From NCBI RefSeq assembly GCF_003471165.1, contig NZ_QRIL01000033.1:1-41880 (forward strand): 41,880 bases of DNA, given 5' to 3'. Source of the DNA: Ruminococcus sp. AM22-13. GTDB lineage: Bacteria; Bacillota; Clostridia; Lachnospirales; Lachnospiraceae. The position numbers and the translations under genes are program-made. Below the pieces are notes generated by a model, which was not told the DNA's origin, did no database searches, and was given only the letters and a program-made list of their open reading frames with translations. Numbering within the stretch: position 1 is the stretch's first letter; the number at the start of each line of letters is the position of its first letter. Below, piece by piece: positions 15,781 to 24,149 of this stretch.

Positions 15781-18198
15781 TTATTTTCTGCAAAAAATGT
15801 GTATCAGACTAATCTCGTGTGGTTCCAGAACTACCTTCATATCCAGCGTATTATCCCCACTGATCACCTTCACACGACTCTGTGAAAGTGTAGGGGAACT
15901 GATTCCCTGTAAATATTTCACATCCTGTCTTGTCAGTTTAATATCATACTGAAATTTTCCCCACTCATTCAGAATACTTCCGTTCTGTCTGTTCAGAGTA
16001 CGTTTCTTCAGATAATATTCTCCACTTTCTTTCAAATTTTCGAAGTGAAAATCCAGATGAACCGGACTTTCATCTTCAAACACCATGGAACTACATTTAC
16101 GCAGATCCACATCCTCCTCCTGTAAAAAATAGCTGCGCCGGAACCATGAATAATAGAAACAAAGAATATAAATATCTTCACTTTCCTTACGAGTCACAAT
16201 ATAATTCTGTCCTTTATCCAGCAGATATTCCCCCAGCTGATTCAGAAAATCTACTGCAAAATATGCTGGTTTACGTATCGTATCCTTCGTCAGAAGTCCA
16301 ATTCCTCCATTTACAATTCCTACAGTATCCATATGGCTGGAAACCCAGTCACTTCCACTCATGATTCCCAGCATTTCCACCTGATCCGCTATGGATTCAA
16401 TCTTTTTAACCAGATATGCTGCGCGGAAGCAACTGTCATTCAGATAATTACGATTGGATATCGTATTGTTCCATTCTGTAATATAGATTGGCGTTTCCGA
16501 TAAGCCAGTCTGTTCCAGAAGTTTTCGGATTTCCCGAACCTGATTTTCTTCATTGAATTCATTCTGAGAAATCTTCCGTACAATATGTGTTCCATTTGCA
16601 TTGTACACATCATAAGGAAATACAATAAAGGAAGCAAAATCCGGTCTTACTTGTTCTTTAACGCAACGTTCAAAAAAGTTTACAAGAAACTTCCAGTCCT
16701 TTACTACAATGCTGCTGACTCCTCCAAATTTTGCATCCGGAATTTTGCTTTTAATCATATGATACAGATATTTCCAGGCGTCAAAAAAATCATACCTTTC
16801 ATCCTGATACAATTTTGTGGACGCTTCCCCATCTTCATGGATACAGTCCCTATCCAGCTCAAAGATCCATCCGGAAACCTCCTCCTGTCCATAACGCTCC
16901 ACTATATGACTCAGGAAGTCATCCATCATACATTCCCAGTTCTCCCTGGATGCAAACGGTATGTACTGTTCTTCATAAAATACTTCTTTTCCATCTGACC
17001 GAAGAGCTGTATCCGGTCGCCTTCCCATATCCAGAAATGGTTTCAGGCGATTCTGAACCAGAAAGTCTAACACCTGATTTACACTATCGTAATTATACTG
17101 TCCGATAGTCTTTCCATCGTTAAGCATCATCTTTTTTGAAAAAACATTCCACATACGAATATACCGGAAATGTAACTGCTCATTTAACTGAAGTGTATGA
17201 AACTGGACATTGGCCTTGTTCAGATCCCACATCGGACCGATATTAATCATTCGATTCCAGATTTTTTTGTATTTTCGCCCCTGATTTTCTCTCATGTCCA
17301 CACAGACTCTTGTGGTGCGTTCCTGTTTTCCAAGCTCGTATCCTTTTTTCTTTAATTCTTCACGGATCTCTGTCTCCTGTTTCTTTCGGTTTTCCTCATG
17401 TTTCATACTCTCTGTACGGTAAGATTCCCTATATTCTGTAGGCGTTACTCCCATAATCTTACGGAATGCCCTGTTAAAAGAAGCCGAATTTGTAAATCCT
17501 GACGTCATTGCAATCTGGGTCATGTTCTGCTCGGAATATTTCAGAAGTCCCAGCGCAGTTTTTACCCGAAGCTGCATTACATAATCTGCAAAATAGACAC
17601 CTGTGCTCTTCTTAAAGATACGGGACAACGTAGACGCAGATACAAACATCTGATCAGCCAGATCATTCAGGCTGATCTCCTGATCCAGATTAGCCAGAAT
17701 ATATTGCATGATTTCCCTCATTCTGGTATCATTCTCTGTCTCATATACTTCCATACTCTTCTGATTGAGCTGATAATTTTCCACCAGACAATCCAAAAGC
17801 TTTAACATGATACTGTTAATATAACAGTTTGTCTGATGTGCCCGTGATGTATATTCTGCTGTAAGCTGGAAAAAAATATCCCTCAGATCCTGATAAGAAT
17901 GACCTTCATCTACCACTGAATTACAGTAAAAGATCATATGCCGGTTCTGAAGCAGTGAATTCGTCAGTCTCATGGAAAAAGAAGCTGTTCCATACATAGC
18001 ATTTCGGATATCATGTATTTCATAGCTCACTCCCGGATTAATCAGAATAATATCTTCTGCTTTCATCAGATATTTTTCGTCCTGATATTTCAGAGACATT
18101 TCTCCTTCCAGTACAAATATAAGCAACAACTCCGTCTGGATATTTTCTTCTTCTGTTTCTGCCTTCTGTACATGATAATTCATTCCATTAATATCCAT
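15781..18198 (-). CDS. AraC family regulator fused to a GH39-like domain
   Basis: This 805-residue protein has a cupin-like sensor (residues 1-100), an AraC double helix-turn-helix (about 160-262, e.g. ISLNDLADQMFVSASTLSRI and MTQIAMTSGFTNSASFNRAF), a charged linker and a GH39 beta-xylosidase-like barrel (about 310-780). The GH39 nucleophile motif YITEWNN is kept (E575), but the acid/base motif WxFExWNEP reads WIFELDRDC, with Asp451 in place of Glu. The domain is therefore probably a sugar sensor rather than an active enzyme. No signal peptide is present. It lies upstream of the symporter 1 operon and downstream of the alpha3/beta3 terminator. Confidence 0.88.
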   Translation of the reverse strand: MDINGMNYHVQKAETEEENIQTELLLIFVLEGEMSLKYQDEKYLMKAEDIILINPGVSYEIHDIRNAMYGTASFSMRLTNSLLQNRHMIFYCNSVVDEGHSYQDLRDIFFQLTAEYTSRAHQTNCYINSIMLKLLDCLVENYQLNQKSMEVYETENDTRMREIMQYILANLDQEISLNDLADQMFVSASTLSRIFKKSTGVYFADYVMQLRVKTALGLLKYSEQNMTQIAMTSGFTNSASFNRAFRKIMGVTPTEYRESYRTESMKHEENRKKQETEIREELKKKGYELGKQERTTRVCVDMRENQGRKYKKIWNRMINIGPMWDLNKANVQFHTLQLNEQLHFRYIRMWNVFSKKMMLNDGKTIGQYNYDSVNQVLDFLVQNRLKPFLDMGRRPDTALRSDGKEVFYEEQYIPFASRENWECMMDDFLSHIVERYGQEEVSGWIFELDRDCIHEDGEASTKLYQDERYDFFDAWKYLYHMIKSKIPDAKFGGVSSIVVKDWKFLVNFFERCVKEQVRPDFASFIVFPYDVYNANGTHIVRKISQNEFNEENQVREIRKLLEQTGLSETPIYITEWNNTISNRNYLNDSCFRAAYLVKKIESIADQVEMLGIMSGSDWVSSHMDTVGIVNGGIGLLTKDTIRKPAYFAVDFLNQLGEYLLDKGQNYIVTRKESEDIYILCFYYSWFRRSYFLQEEDVDLRKCSSMVFEDESPVHLDFHFENLKESGEYYLKKRTLNRQNGSILNEWGKFQYDIKLTRQDVKYLQGISSPTLSQSRVKVISGDNTLDMKVVLEPHEISLIHIFCRK

Positions 18199-18278
18199 AA
18201 CCCCAGATTTCCTCCCCTGTATCTCACTTATTTCGTCTTTTTGTCTATCTTAGCATAATTTTTCTAATCCCGCATCTC

Positions 18279-18326
18279 AAAAAGGCCGGTATGAATTCGT
18301 TACTTTTCATTCCAGCCTTTTTTTTA
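18279..18326 (-). terminator. Rho-independent terminator after beta3
   Basis: AAAGGCtGGaATGAA on the minus strand pairs with TTCATaCCgGCCTTT around a short loop, followed by a T-run. A T-run on the other side makes it potentially bidirectional. It separates the symporter 2-alpha3-beta3 operon from the AraC-GH39 gene. Confidence 0.85.
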
Positions 18327-18341
18327 TTCACTTATTATTTT

Positions 18342-18734
18342 TTATTCAATTACTACGGTACGGGTCATGGTTCCTTCCAGCGGAACAGGAATGTATGCGG
18401 TACGGGTGCAGACCGTAAGCTTTACCTCATGAGTGCCCTTGCTTAAACCTCCTTCTTTCAGAACACGTACTGTTCCCGGCACTCCATATTCCCATTTGAT
18501 CTCACTGACTGTTTCCATTTCCTTCTGTGTAAACCAGTCAATATTATCTGCTGTAAAACGTATATCCTCTTCCAACACTTCTTCTCCGTCTACGGATACC
18601 TTCAGATAGTTAATCATAGACAGCGGAATTCCTCTATAATAGGTGATATGTGTTTTCATTTCATAGCCGATTATCTTTCCATCTTCTTCTACATTTTTAC
18701 AGGTGTCCGGAATAAATACATTATTATCAAACAT
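18342..18734 (-). CDS. C-glycoside deglycosidase beta subunit-like protein (DUF6379 type), copy 3
   Basis: This 130-residue beta-rich protein keeps the family core KIIGYEMKTHITYYRGIPLS and the later LKEGGLSKGTHEVKL and TAYIPVPLEG blocks. It is about 17 residues shorter at the C-terminus than copies 1 and 2 and forms a distinct subtype. AGGAGA precedes the start, 18 bp after the alpha3 stop. The YYRGIPLS motif is the one typical of DgpB/CarB proteins. Confidence 0.8.
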   Translation of the reverse strand: MFDNNVFIPDTCKNVEEDGKIIGYEMKTHITYYRGIPLSMINYLKVSVDGEEVLEEDIRFTADNIDWFTQKEMETVSEIKWEYGVPGTVRVLKEGGLSKGTHEVKLTVCTRTAYIPVPLEGTMTRTVVIE

Positions 18735-18752
18735 TACTGATTTCTCCTTTCA

Positions 18753-19766
18753 TTAACCTTCAATTTCTCTGATCAGACGTTTAATCATCTTCTGATGTGC
18801 TTCTACCTGTTCAACCTCCGGAATCGGATGATCCGGAAGAACCCAGCGATTTCCTTCGTACTCTGTAGAAACATAACCGTCATATCCGTGATCATGAAGA
18901 TACTGCAGGATTTCTTTATAATCAATACTATACTCATTTCCATCCTCTGTCATTTCATAGAGCTTGAAGTGTACATGTTTGATATATTTTACATATGGAT
19001 CCATAACAGAAAGCGGATTATTCTCATAGCCATCCAGATTTGTGGCAAAGAACATGTCTTTTGCAGGATCTTTAATTGCTGCCGCAATGCGTGGATCCAT
19101 CTTTCCACCATTTTTCTGGGTAAGTGTATATGTATCAGTTCCACTGGCAAAGATCTCATTACCAAGAGCAATCAGTTCTTCATTTGTTCCATATACCTTA
19201 CGGCAGTATTCTGTCATCACACGTGGCGGACGCTTACAGAAAAGTCCGGAATCCGGAACAATTCCAATATATGGAGAATCCAGACGTACCATCTCAGCAA
19301 GAAATTCTTCTGTTTTCGGAACGCCGAAACCAAGACCTGCATGAATTTCAATACACATACATACATCATATTTCTCTGCTGTAGGAAGACACGGTTCCAG
19401 AATCCATGCCGGTACCATTGATACCAGACGGAGAACTTTAAATCCTAAACGATGTGCAAGTTTAATCTCTTTTTTAATCAGCTCGATACATTCTCTTTTG
19501 GTAAGCTCTCTGTTTTTGAACATATTCGTATTCAGGAAACAATCGTCACATGCCAGCCCAATAGGATATTTTTTCATAAGCTCATCCCATTTTGCCAAAG
19601 TTTCCTCGCTTGGAACCGGTGCACCTGGAATCATCTGATCCGGAAGGATCTCAATTCCGTCTACGTCGATTGATTTCAGATATTTTAAAATTCCCTCCAG
19701 ATCCATCTTTCCTGTCAGGTACTGATACTGGAGACTGTAAAGACTTACTGATGATTTAATAGCCAT
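18753..19766 (-). CDS. C-glycoside deglycosidase alpha subunit-like TIM barrel (DgpC/CarC-like), copy 3
   Basis: This 337-residue protein is longer and more divergent than copies 1 and 2. It opens SVSLYSLQYQYLTGKMDLEG. Candidate metal ligands are E140/H142 (CIEIH), D172 (VPDSG), H264/H266 (KHVHFKLY) and E302 (STEYEG). An inserted region around residues 175-245 (CKRPPRVMTEYCRKVYGTNE and following) is absent from the other copies and may shape the substrate pocket. GAGAGG precedes the start. It follows symporter 2 and precedes beta3 in a three-gene operon. Confidence 0.82.
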   Translation of the reverse strand: MAIKSSVSLYSLQYQYLTGKMDLEGILKYLKSIDVDGIEILPDQMIPGAPVPSEETLAKWDELMKKYPIGLACDDCFLNTNMFKNRELTKRECIELIKKEIKLAHRLGFKVLRLVSMVPAWILEPCLPTAEKYDVCMCIEIHAGLGFGVPKTEEFLAEMVRLDSPYIGIVPDSGLFCKRPPRVMTEYCRKVYGTNEELIALGNEIFASGTDTYTLTQKNGGKMDPRIAAAIKDPAKDMFFATNLDGYENNPLSVMDPYVKYIKHVHFKLYEMTEDGNEYSIDYKEILQYLHDHGYDGYVSTEYEGNRWVLPDHPIPEVEQVEAHQKMIKRLIREIEG

Positions 19767-19819
19767 TTCTTTCTTCCTCTCTTATATTCTTTCACATGTT
19801 GTTTCATTCATATCATATT

Positions 19820-21190
19820 TTACTTTGCATTACGTTCCTTTACTTCTGCACGGATATCATCAAAATCCTTGTCTGTTTTATCCCAGAGAACTAAAAGCAG
19901 GATTGCTGCTACTACAAGAAGAATCGCAGGAATCAGATTTACGGTCAGATTGATACCTGCCAGAGCACCTGCTGTCTGTTCCATATTTCCAGCCACATAT
20001 CCGAAACCACTGATAATCAGAACACCTACTGCAGAACCGATAGCATTTCCAAGTTTTGTAGAAAGACCATATGTTGCATAATAGCTTCCATCCTGACGGA
20101 TACCCGTCTTGTCTTCCCAATAATCAACACAGTCAGCAACCATTGCCAGACAAATCGGGAAACCACAGTTGAAGATACCATATACCCAGTGGCCAATCAT
20201 AATCTGTGTCATATTTGTAAATGGTGCAAAATATACAATGAAAAGTCCCACGCCCTGTCCAAGAAGCGTTAATGCAAGAATTTTCTTTTTACCAAATTTG
20301 TTTGCCAGAGGTGCAACGACCAGTGATCCTATGATACCTCCGATAGAGGGAATCGTCATAATCAGCGCAATCAGTGAAAAAGCACCCAGACAGTAGATTA
20401 CATAATATGTAGTGATAGAGATACGTCCCATGAAAGCAACCATCTGAATCGTGGACACGATAAAAATCGTCATCAGATATTTGTTTTTCACCATTCCACT
20501 CAGAGTCTCTCCCGGGTTCAGTTTTCTTGCTTCCTGTTCCGGCATGATCACTTCTTTTGAAGTAAAGAATACGATCAGGAAAAGCGGGATTGCAATAATA
20601 GAATAGATGATTGCTGTCATCATATAGCCATGTCCTGTTGCAACCTCAGCTCCAGTTCCGGAAAAATGAAGTGCCAGACCTGCTGAACAGGAGTTTACAA
20701 TGATCATACCTACGTTCATTCCTACGCTTCGTGAAACCCCGATCAGATTACGTTGTTTCGGATCCTCTGTCATAACTGCTGCCAGTGATGAATAAGGAAT
20801 ATTTACCAATGTGTAGAGCATTCCTGCAATAATATAGACAACTGCTGAGAAAATTACACCAAGTGTGCCATTTCCCATATTTATAAACGTCATAACTGCG
20901 AATACAGCAAGAAATGGACAGCCAAAAGCAATATACGGTCTGAAACGGCCAAATTTTGAACGGGTATTCTCTGCAATCGCACCCATCATCGGATCATTCA
21001 CGGCATCCCATACTCTGGCAATCAGCATGATCGCAGAAACAACTATTGGTGCAAATCCAACAATATCTGTATAGAAAATTGTCAGATAAGATCCGACAAA
21101 AGTCCAGATAAACTGAGATGCCAGGTCGCCAAGTCCATAACATATCACACCCAACCCGGAGGCTTTTTTAGTATTAGTACTTGTATTCAT
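19820..21190 (-). CDS. GPH family glycoside/sugar:cation symporter, copy 2
   Basis: This 456-residue, 12-segment MelB-like symporter is closely paralogous to copy 1: YGLGDLASQFIWTFVGSYLT, RVWDAVNDPMMGAIAENTRS, FGRFRPYIAFGCP and DCVDYWEDKTGIRQDG align residue for residue with it. The start has AAGGAGA at good spacing. It is the first gene of the operon with alpha3 and beta3. The parallel gene order of the two symporter-alpha-beta operons indicates a duplicated module with diverged enzymes. Confidence 0.94.
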   Translation of the reverse strand: MNTSTNTKKASGLGVICYGLGDLASQFIWTFVGSYLTIFYTDIVGFAPIVVSAIMLIARVWDAVNDPMMGAIAENTRSKFGRFRPYIAFGCPFLAVFAVMTFINMGNGTLGVIFSAVVYIIAGMLYTLVNIPYSSLAAVMTEDPKQRNLIGVSRSVGMNVGMIIVNSCSAGLALHFSGTGAEVATGHGYMMTAIIYSIIAIPLFLIVFFTSKEVIMPEQEARKLNPGETLSGMVKNKYLMTIFIVSTIQMVAFMGRISITTYYVIYCLGAFSLIALIMTIPSIGGIIGSLVVAPLANKFGKKKILALTLLGQGVGLFIVYFAPFTNMTQIMIGHWVYGIFNCGFPICLAMVADCVDYWEDKTGIRQDGSYYATYGLSTKLGNAIGSAVGVLIISGFGYVAGNMEQTAGALAGINLTVNLIPAILLVVAAILLLVLWDKTDKDFDDIRAEVKERNAK

Positions 21191-21341
21191 ATCCTTCTCC
21201 TTTTTAATACTTTTTTTGTTTCAGGTTCTCTCACATTCTTCCGGTTCTGTGAAAGAGGAAAAGCTTTTCTTTAACTGTCTCTTATTTTACGCAATATATG
21301 AAACATCTGCCTTACAGTTTTTTCGTATGTACCTTCTCCCA

Positions 21342-21402
21342 TTGCATTCATTATTCCATTTGCACAAAAAATATGCAATAAATAGTATATTTCCATTGCA
21401 TT
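21342..21402. promoter_or_regulatory. RTGCAA motif cluster upstream of symporter 2 operon
   Basis: The 343-bp gap 21191-21533 holds no gene. It contains TTGCAT at 21342, TTTGCAC at 21358, ATGCAATAAAT at 21373 and TTGCAT at 21396, the same half-site as at the other glycoside operons. They lie 150-210 bp upstream of the symporter start. Confidence 0.5.
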
Positions 21403-21460
21403 TTAACATTACTGTTCTCAGTAACATTGCCAAAATTCATTCCAGATTGGTTTCTGAAAT

Positions 21461-21498
21461 AAAAAACAGGCGCAAGTCATATTTCTACAACCTGCGCC
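21461..21498 (-). terminator. Rho-independent terminator after the decayed ATPase gene
   Basis: On the minus strand GGCGCAGGT pairs with ACTTGCGCC (one G-T), followed by TGTTTTTTATTT. It serves the broken gene ending at 21534. Confidence 0.8.
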
Positions 21499-21533
21499 AT
21501 ATTATATCGCTTTTAGTCTACTTTTTTGTTCTC

Positions 21534-23037
21534 CTATTCTCCACCTATCAGCACTTTTTTCCCTTCAAATGCAAATCCATACTTCCGAATCCTGTCTGAT
21601 GAAATTCCTTTTGCTTCAAGGCTTACCGCATATTGTTTCTCTTCTATCTACAATAATGCAGTTTTCACTGTATCTTCCAGTGATTTTTCTTTCTCAGGAT
21701 TTCTGACTTTAAATTCGATGATGATTCCATCATCCGTCTTTTTTGTCGGCTCGAGCAATACATCATATCGTCCAAATCCACTTTCCCGATTAGATGTTAT
21801 ACTATATCTTCCTTCCAGTTCAACCATAAGCCCCAGCATAAAACCATGATAAAATCTCTCTGATTCTGCTTCGGACACTCTGTTTCCTGTATCAAAATAA
21901 CTGAACATCGTTTTCGTCACCTGGTTCATATAACTATTCATCGCAGGTACATCCCCATTAAGCAGTCCCGTAATAAAATCATTATAATCCTCTGTCACTT
22001 CTGCTCATCCAGTGTTGTGCGGATTTCCCTTCCATTCAGTAAATCTTCAAACTGCATTTTCAGTTTTCGGCCACTCTCACGAATCAGACTTCCAATAAAG
22101 CGATTACTGCTGGTATTCGCCCAATATGGGGAAAATCTTCCGGTTTTTAAATAATTCAGAATCGACCATGGGTTATAAATATCCCGGATTTTTCCAAAAG
22201 TAAAACCATCATACCATTTTTTCAAATCCTGTTTCTTTGCTTCCAGTCCATACTCCTTCAGTGCCTCAAATACTTCCGCTTCAGTAAAGCCAAAACTGTC
22301 TGCATATGCTTCAGAAGTAGTCGTGATCACTACCAGATTATTCAGGTCAGAGAATACAGATTCCCTGCTTACCCTGGTAATTCCCGTCATAAGTGCCCGT
22401 TCCATAAACGGATTCGTCTTAAAGCTTGCATTAAAAAGGCTGCGGGTAAAAGACACCAGTTCTTCCCAGTATCCATCTACATAAGCTTCCTGCATCGGTG
22501 TATCATATTCGTCCAACAGAATGATAACCTTCTTCTTATAATATCTCGAAAGAAAATCAGACATTTTATGTAATGCCATGGTAGCATTAATCTCATCCAT
22601 ATCAGTAGAGATACTTTTAAAATATCGTCTCTCTTCCTCTGTAAGCAGCCCACTGTCCAGTAAAAACTGATTCTTATTGTAGATATCCGTCAGCACCTGG
22701 CAGATGCGCCTTTTTTCCATCTCATAATTTGGTTCTTTCACATTGGCAAAAGAAAGGCTGATAACAGGCCATGTTCCCTTAAGGCTCTGACAGGTTTTTC
22801 CTGACTGATCTTCAATCCTTCAAAAATATCTGGTTCATTCGCATATTTAGTGGAGAAAAAGTGCTCCACCATGCTCATAGTAAGAGTTTTTCCAAAACGA
22901 CTCGGTCTGGTAATCAATGTGACACTGTCTTTGCTGTCCCACCATTCTTTTATGAAAAGTGTCTTATCAATATAAAATAAGTTGTCTTTTCTGATATCAG
23001 CAAAATCCTGCTGCCCGATTCCAACGGTTCTTGCCAT
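21534..23037 (-). pseudogene. Decayed AAA-ATPase/DUF1703 (PD-(D/E)XK nuclease-like) protein
   Basis: The pieces read in order as one protein. The N-terminal part is VGIGQQDFADIRKDNLFYID followed by a Walker A region ending RPSRFGKTLTMS. The middle part contains VIILLDEYDTPMQEAYVDG. The C-terminal part contains SGFGRYDVLLEP and IIIEFKVRNPEKEK, the nuclease-like DUF1703 core, and ends IRKYGFAFEGKKVLIGGE. Three lesions are visible: a frameshift near 22765 (one base missing in the GGCCTG run), a loss of probably 70-80 codons near 21996 between TTLDEQ and YNDFI, and an in-frame TAG at 21648-21650 where family members carry Gln. The ribosome binding site AGGAGG is intact. Confidence 0.88.
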
Positions 23038-23047
23038 TTTTAACTAT

Positions 23048-23160
23048 TCCTCCTGCATCAACCCTGCTTTTTTCTTTCTTTTTTATATAATCTCCAATTG
23101 TACTCATATGAAACATATTAATCCCGAACAAGTATCATTTCAATCTTTTTATATAAAAAC
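23048..23160 (-). repeat. Partial duplicate of the hipB promoter and first codons
   Basis: This stretch aligns nearly base for base with 24617-24740. It carries the same -35 and -10 (TTGAAA, 17 bp, TAATAT), the same ATG and MSTIGDYIKK codons, and then loses frame at the AGAAAGAAAA run. Its operator is degraded (CCCGAACAAG instead of CCCGTTCGGG). It lies between hipT and the decayed ATPase gene, so that gene appears to have been joined downstream of a copied hip promoter. Confidence 0.8.
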
Positions 23161-23184
23161 TCCCGGACAGCAATCCTGTTCGGG
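23150..23184 (-). terminator. Rho-independent terminator after hipT
   Basis: CCCGGACAG at 23162-23170 pairs with CTGTTCGGG at 23176-23184 with one mismatch, followed on the minus strand by AGTTTTTATA. The stem sequence resembles the hip operator. Confidence 0.75.
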
Positions 23185-23189
23185 TCTGT

Positions 23190-24149
23190 TTATTTTAAAG
23201 TTTTAATTCGTTCCGAAATAAGTTCTTTTGTCTGTTCTTTCTGTATTAATGATAAATAGGACTCGTCAACCTGTTTTAAAAGCTTATCTTCCTGTGAACA
23301 TATTCTGGCTATCATATTCTCTGCAGCATTTAATAAAATTCCGCAGGATTCTGCCAGTATTCGAAACTCTTTCTTATGAATATTACGCTTTTTTCCGTTT
23401 ATTGTAAGTGCAAGCTGTTCTTTGTCCTCCGGCATAATCACGTTAACAGGAAGCATATCATAAGCTTTTGACAGTTGAAACTTTCTGTTTCCAGGTTCTG
23501 TTTCTTTTAAGGAAAAATTTTTCAGATGCATATCAGAATTTCCCATAACAAAAGAACCAACAACTCGTAAAAATAATTCCGACAGATCCAGTCCCGGCAT
23601 CGCAGAATATTTTTTTATAATTCTTCCACACTGTTCATAAGAACCTTTATATTTATCCTGTGTTAATCGGTAAGATAACTGACAAAAATCTTCCATTGCA
23701 TACAGCCGGGTCCCCTTTTTTGATATTTCCCTGTCTATCCTTTTCGTAATATATGCATACTCCTTATCCATTTTTATAAGTGCATGAGGTACTGTCTGAA
23801 TCCCTATCGTTTCTGCAAGTCTCATTGCAAGATCTTCAAATTCCGGCATACTGTCAAATTCATCAGTCTGCGGTTTTAGGATATATCCTGTTGGATAGTC
23901 TACAATTGTAAGTCTGGCATTAAGATCTGTTGATAAATGTAATGACAGTTTTTTCTGAACTCCCGGAACTGTAAGACCTTCATTTACTGTTTCATTCGCC
24001 AATATTTCCAACTGCTCTCTTGTAATATCCAGTTCTGGCATTTTGTCTGTCTGGAAAAATTTCTTCACACACCTTTTATGCCAGCACCATTCTTTTTCCA
24101 CATCTGAAGCACTGTTTGCTATCGTTTTTCCACAACATAAACATTTCAT
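23190..24149 (-). CDS. hipT: HipT-like serine/threonine kinase toxin (HipA C-terminal type)
   Basis: This 319-residue HipA-fold kinase lacks the N-subdomain 1. It has the glycine-rich loop GLTVPGVQKKLSL at 58-70, the catalytic GNSDMHLKNFSL with D206, and the metal-binding AYDMLP with D231. A CxCC...CxxxxC pattern in the first 27 residues (MKCLCCGK, WCWHKRC) may bind zinc. The start at 24149 is set by AAGGAGAGG just upstream and by a 4-bp ATGA overlap with hipS. In HipBST systems HipT phosphorylates a cellular target such as an aminoacyl-tRNA synthetase and HipS neutralises it; the target here is unknown. Confidence 0.85.
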   Translation of the reverse strand: MKCLCCGKTIANSASDVEKEWCWHKRCVKKFFQTDKMPELDITREQLEILANETVNEGLTVPGVQKKLSLHLSTDLNARLTIVDYPTGYILKPQTDEFDSMPEFEDLAMRLAETIGIQTVPHALIKMDKEYAYITKRIDREISKKGTRLYAMEDFCQLSYRLTQDKYKGSYEQCGRIIKKYSAMPGLDLSELFLRVVGSFVMGNSDMHLKNFSLKETEPGNRKFQLSKAYDMLPVNVIMPEDKEQLALTINGKKRNIHKKEFRILAESCGILLNAAENMIARICSQEDKLLKQVDESYLSLIQKEQTKELISERIKTLK

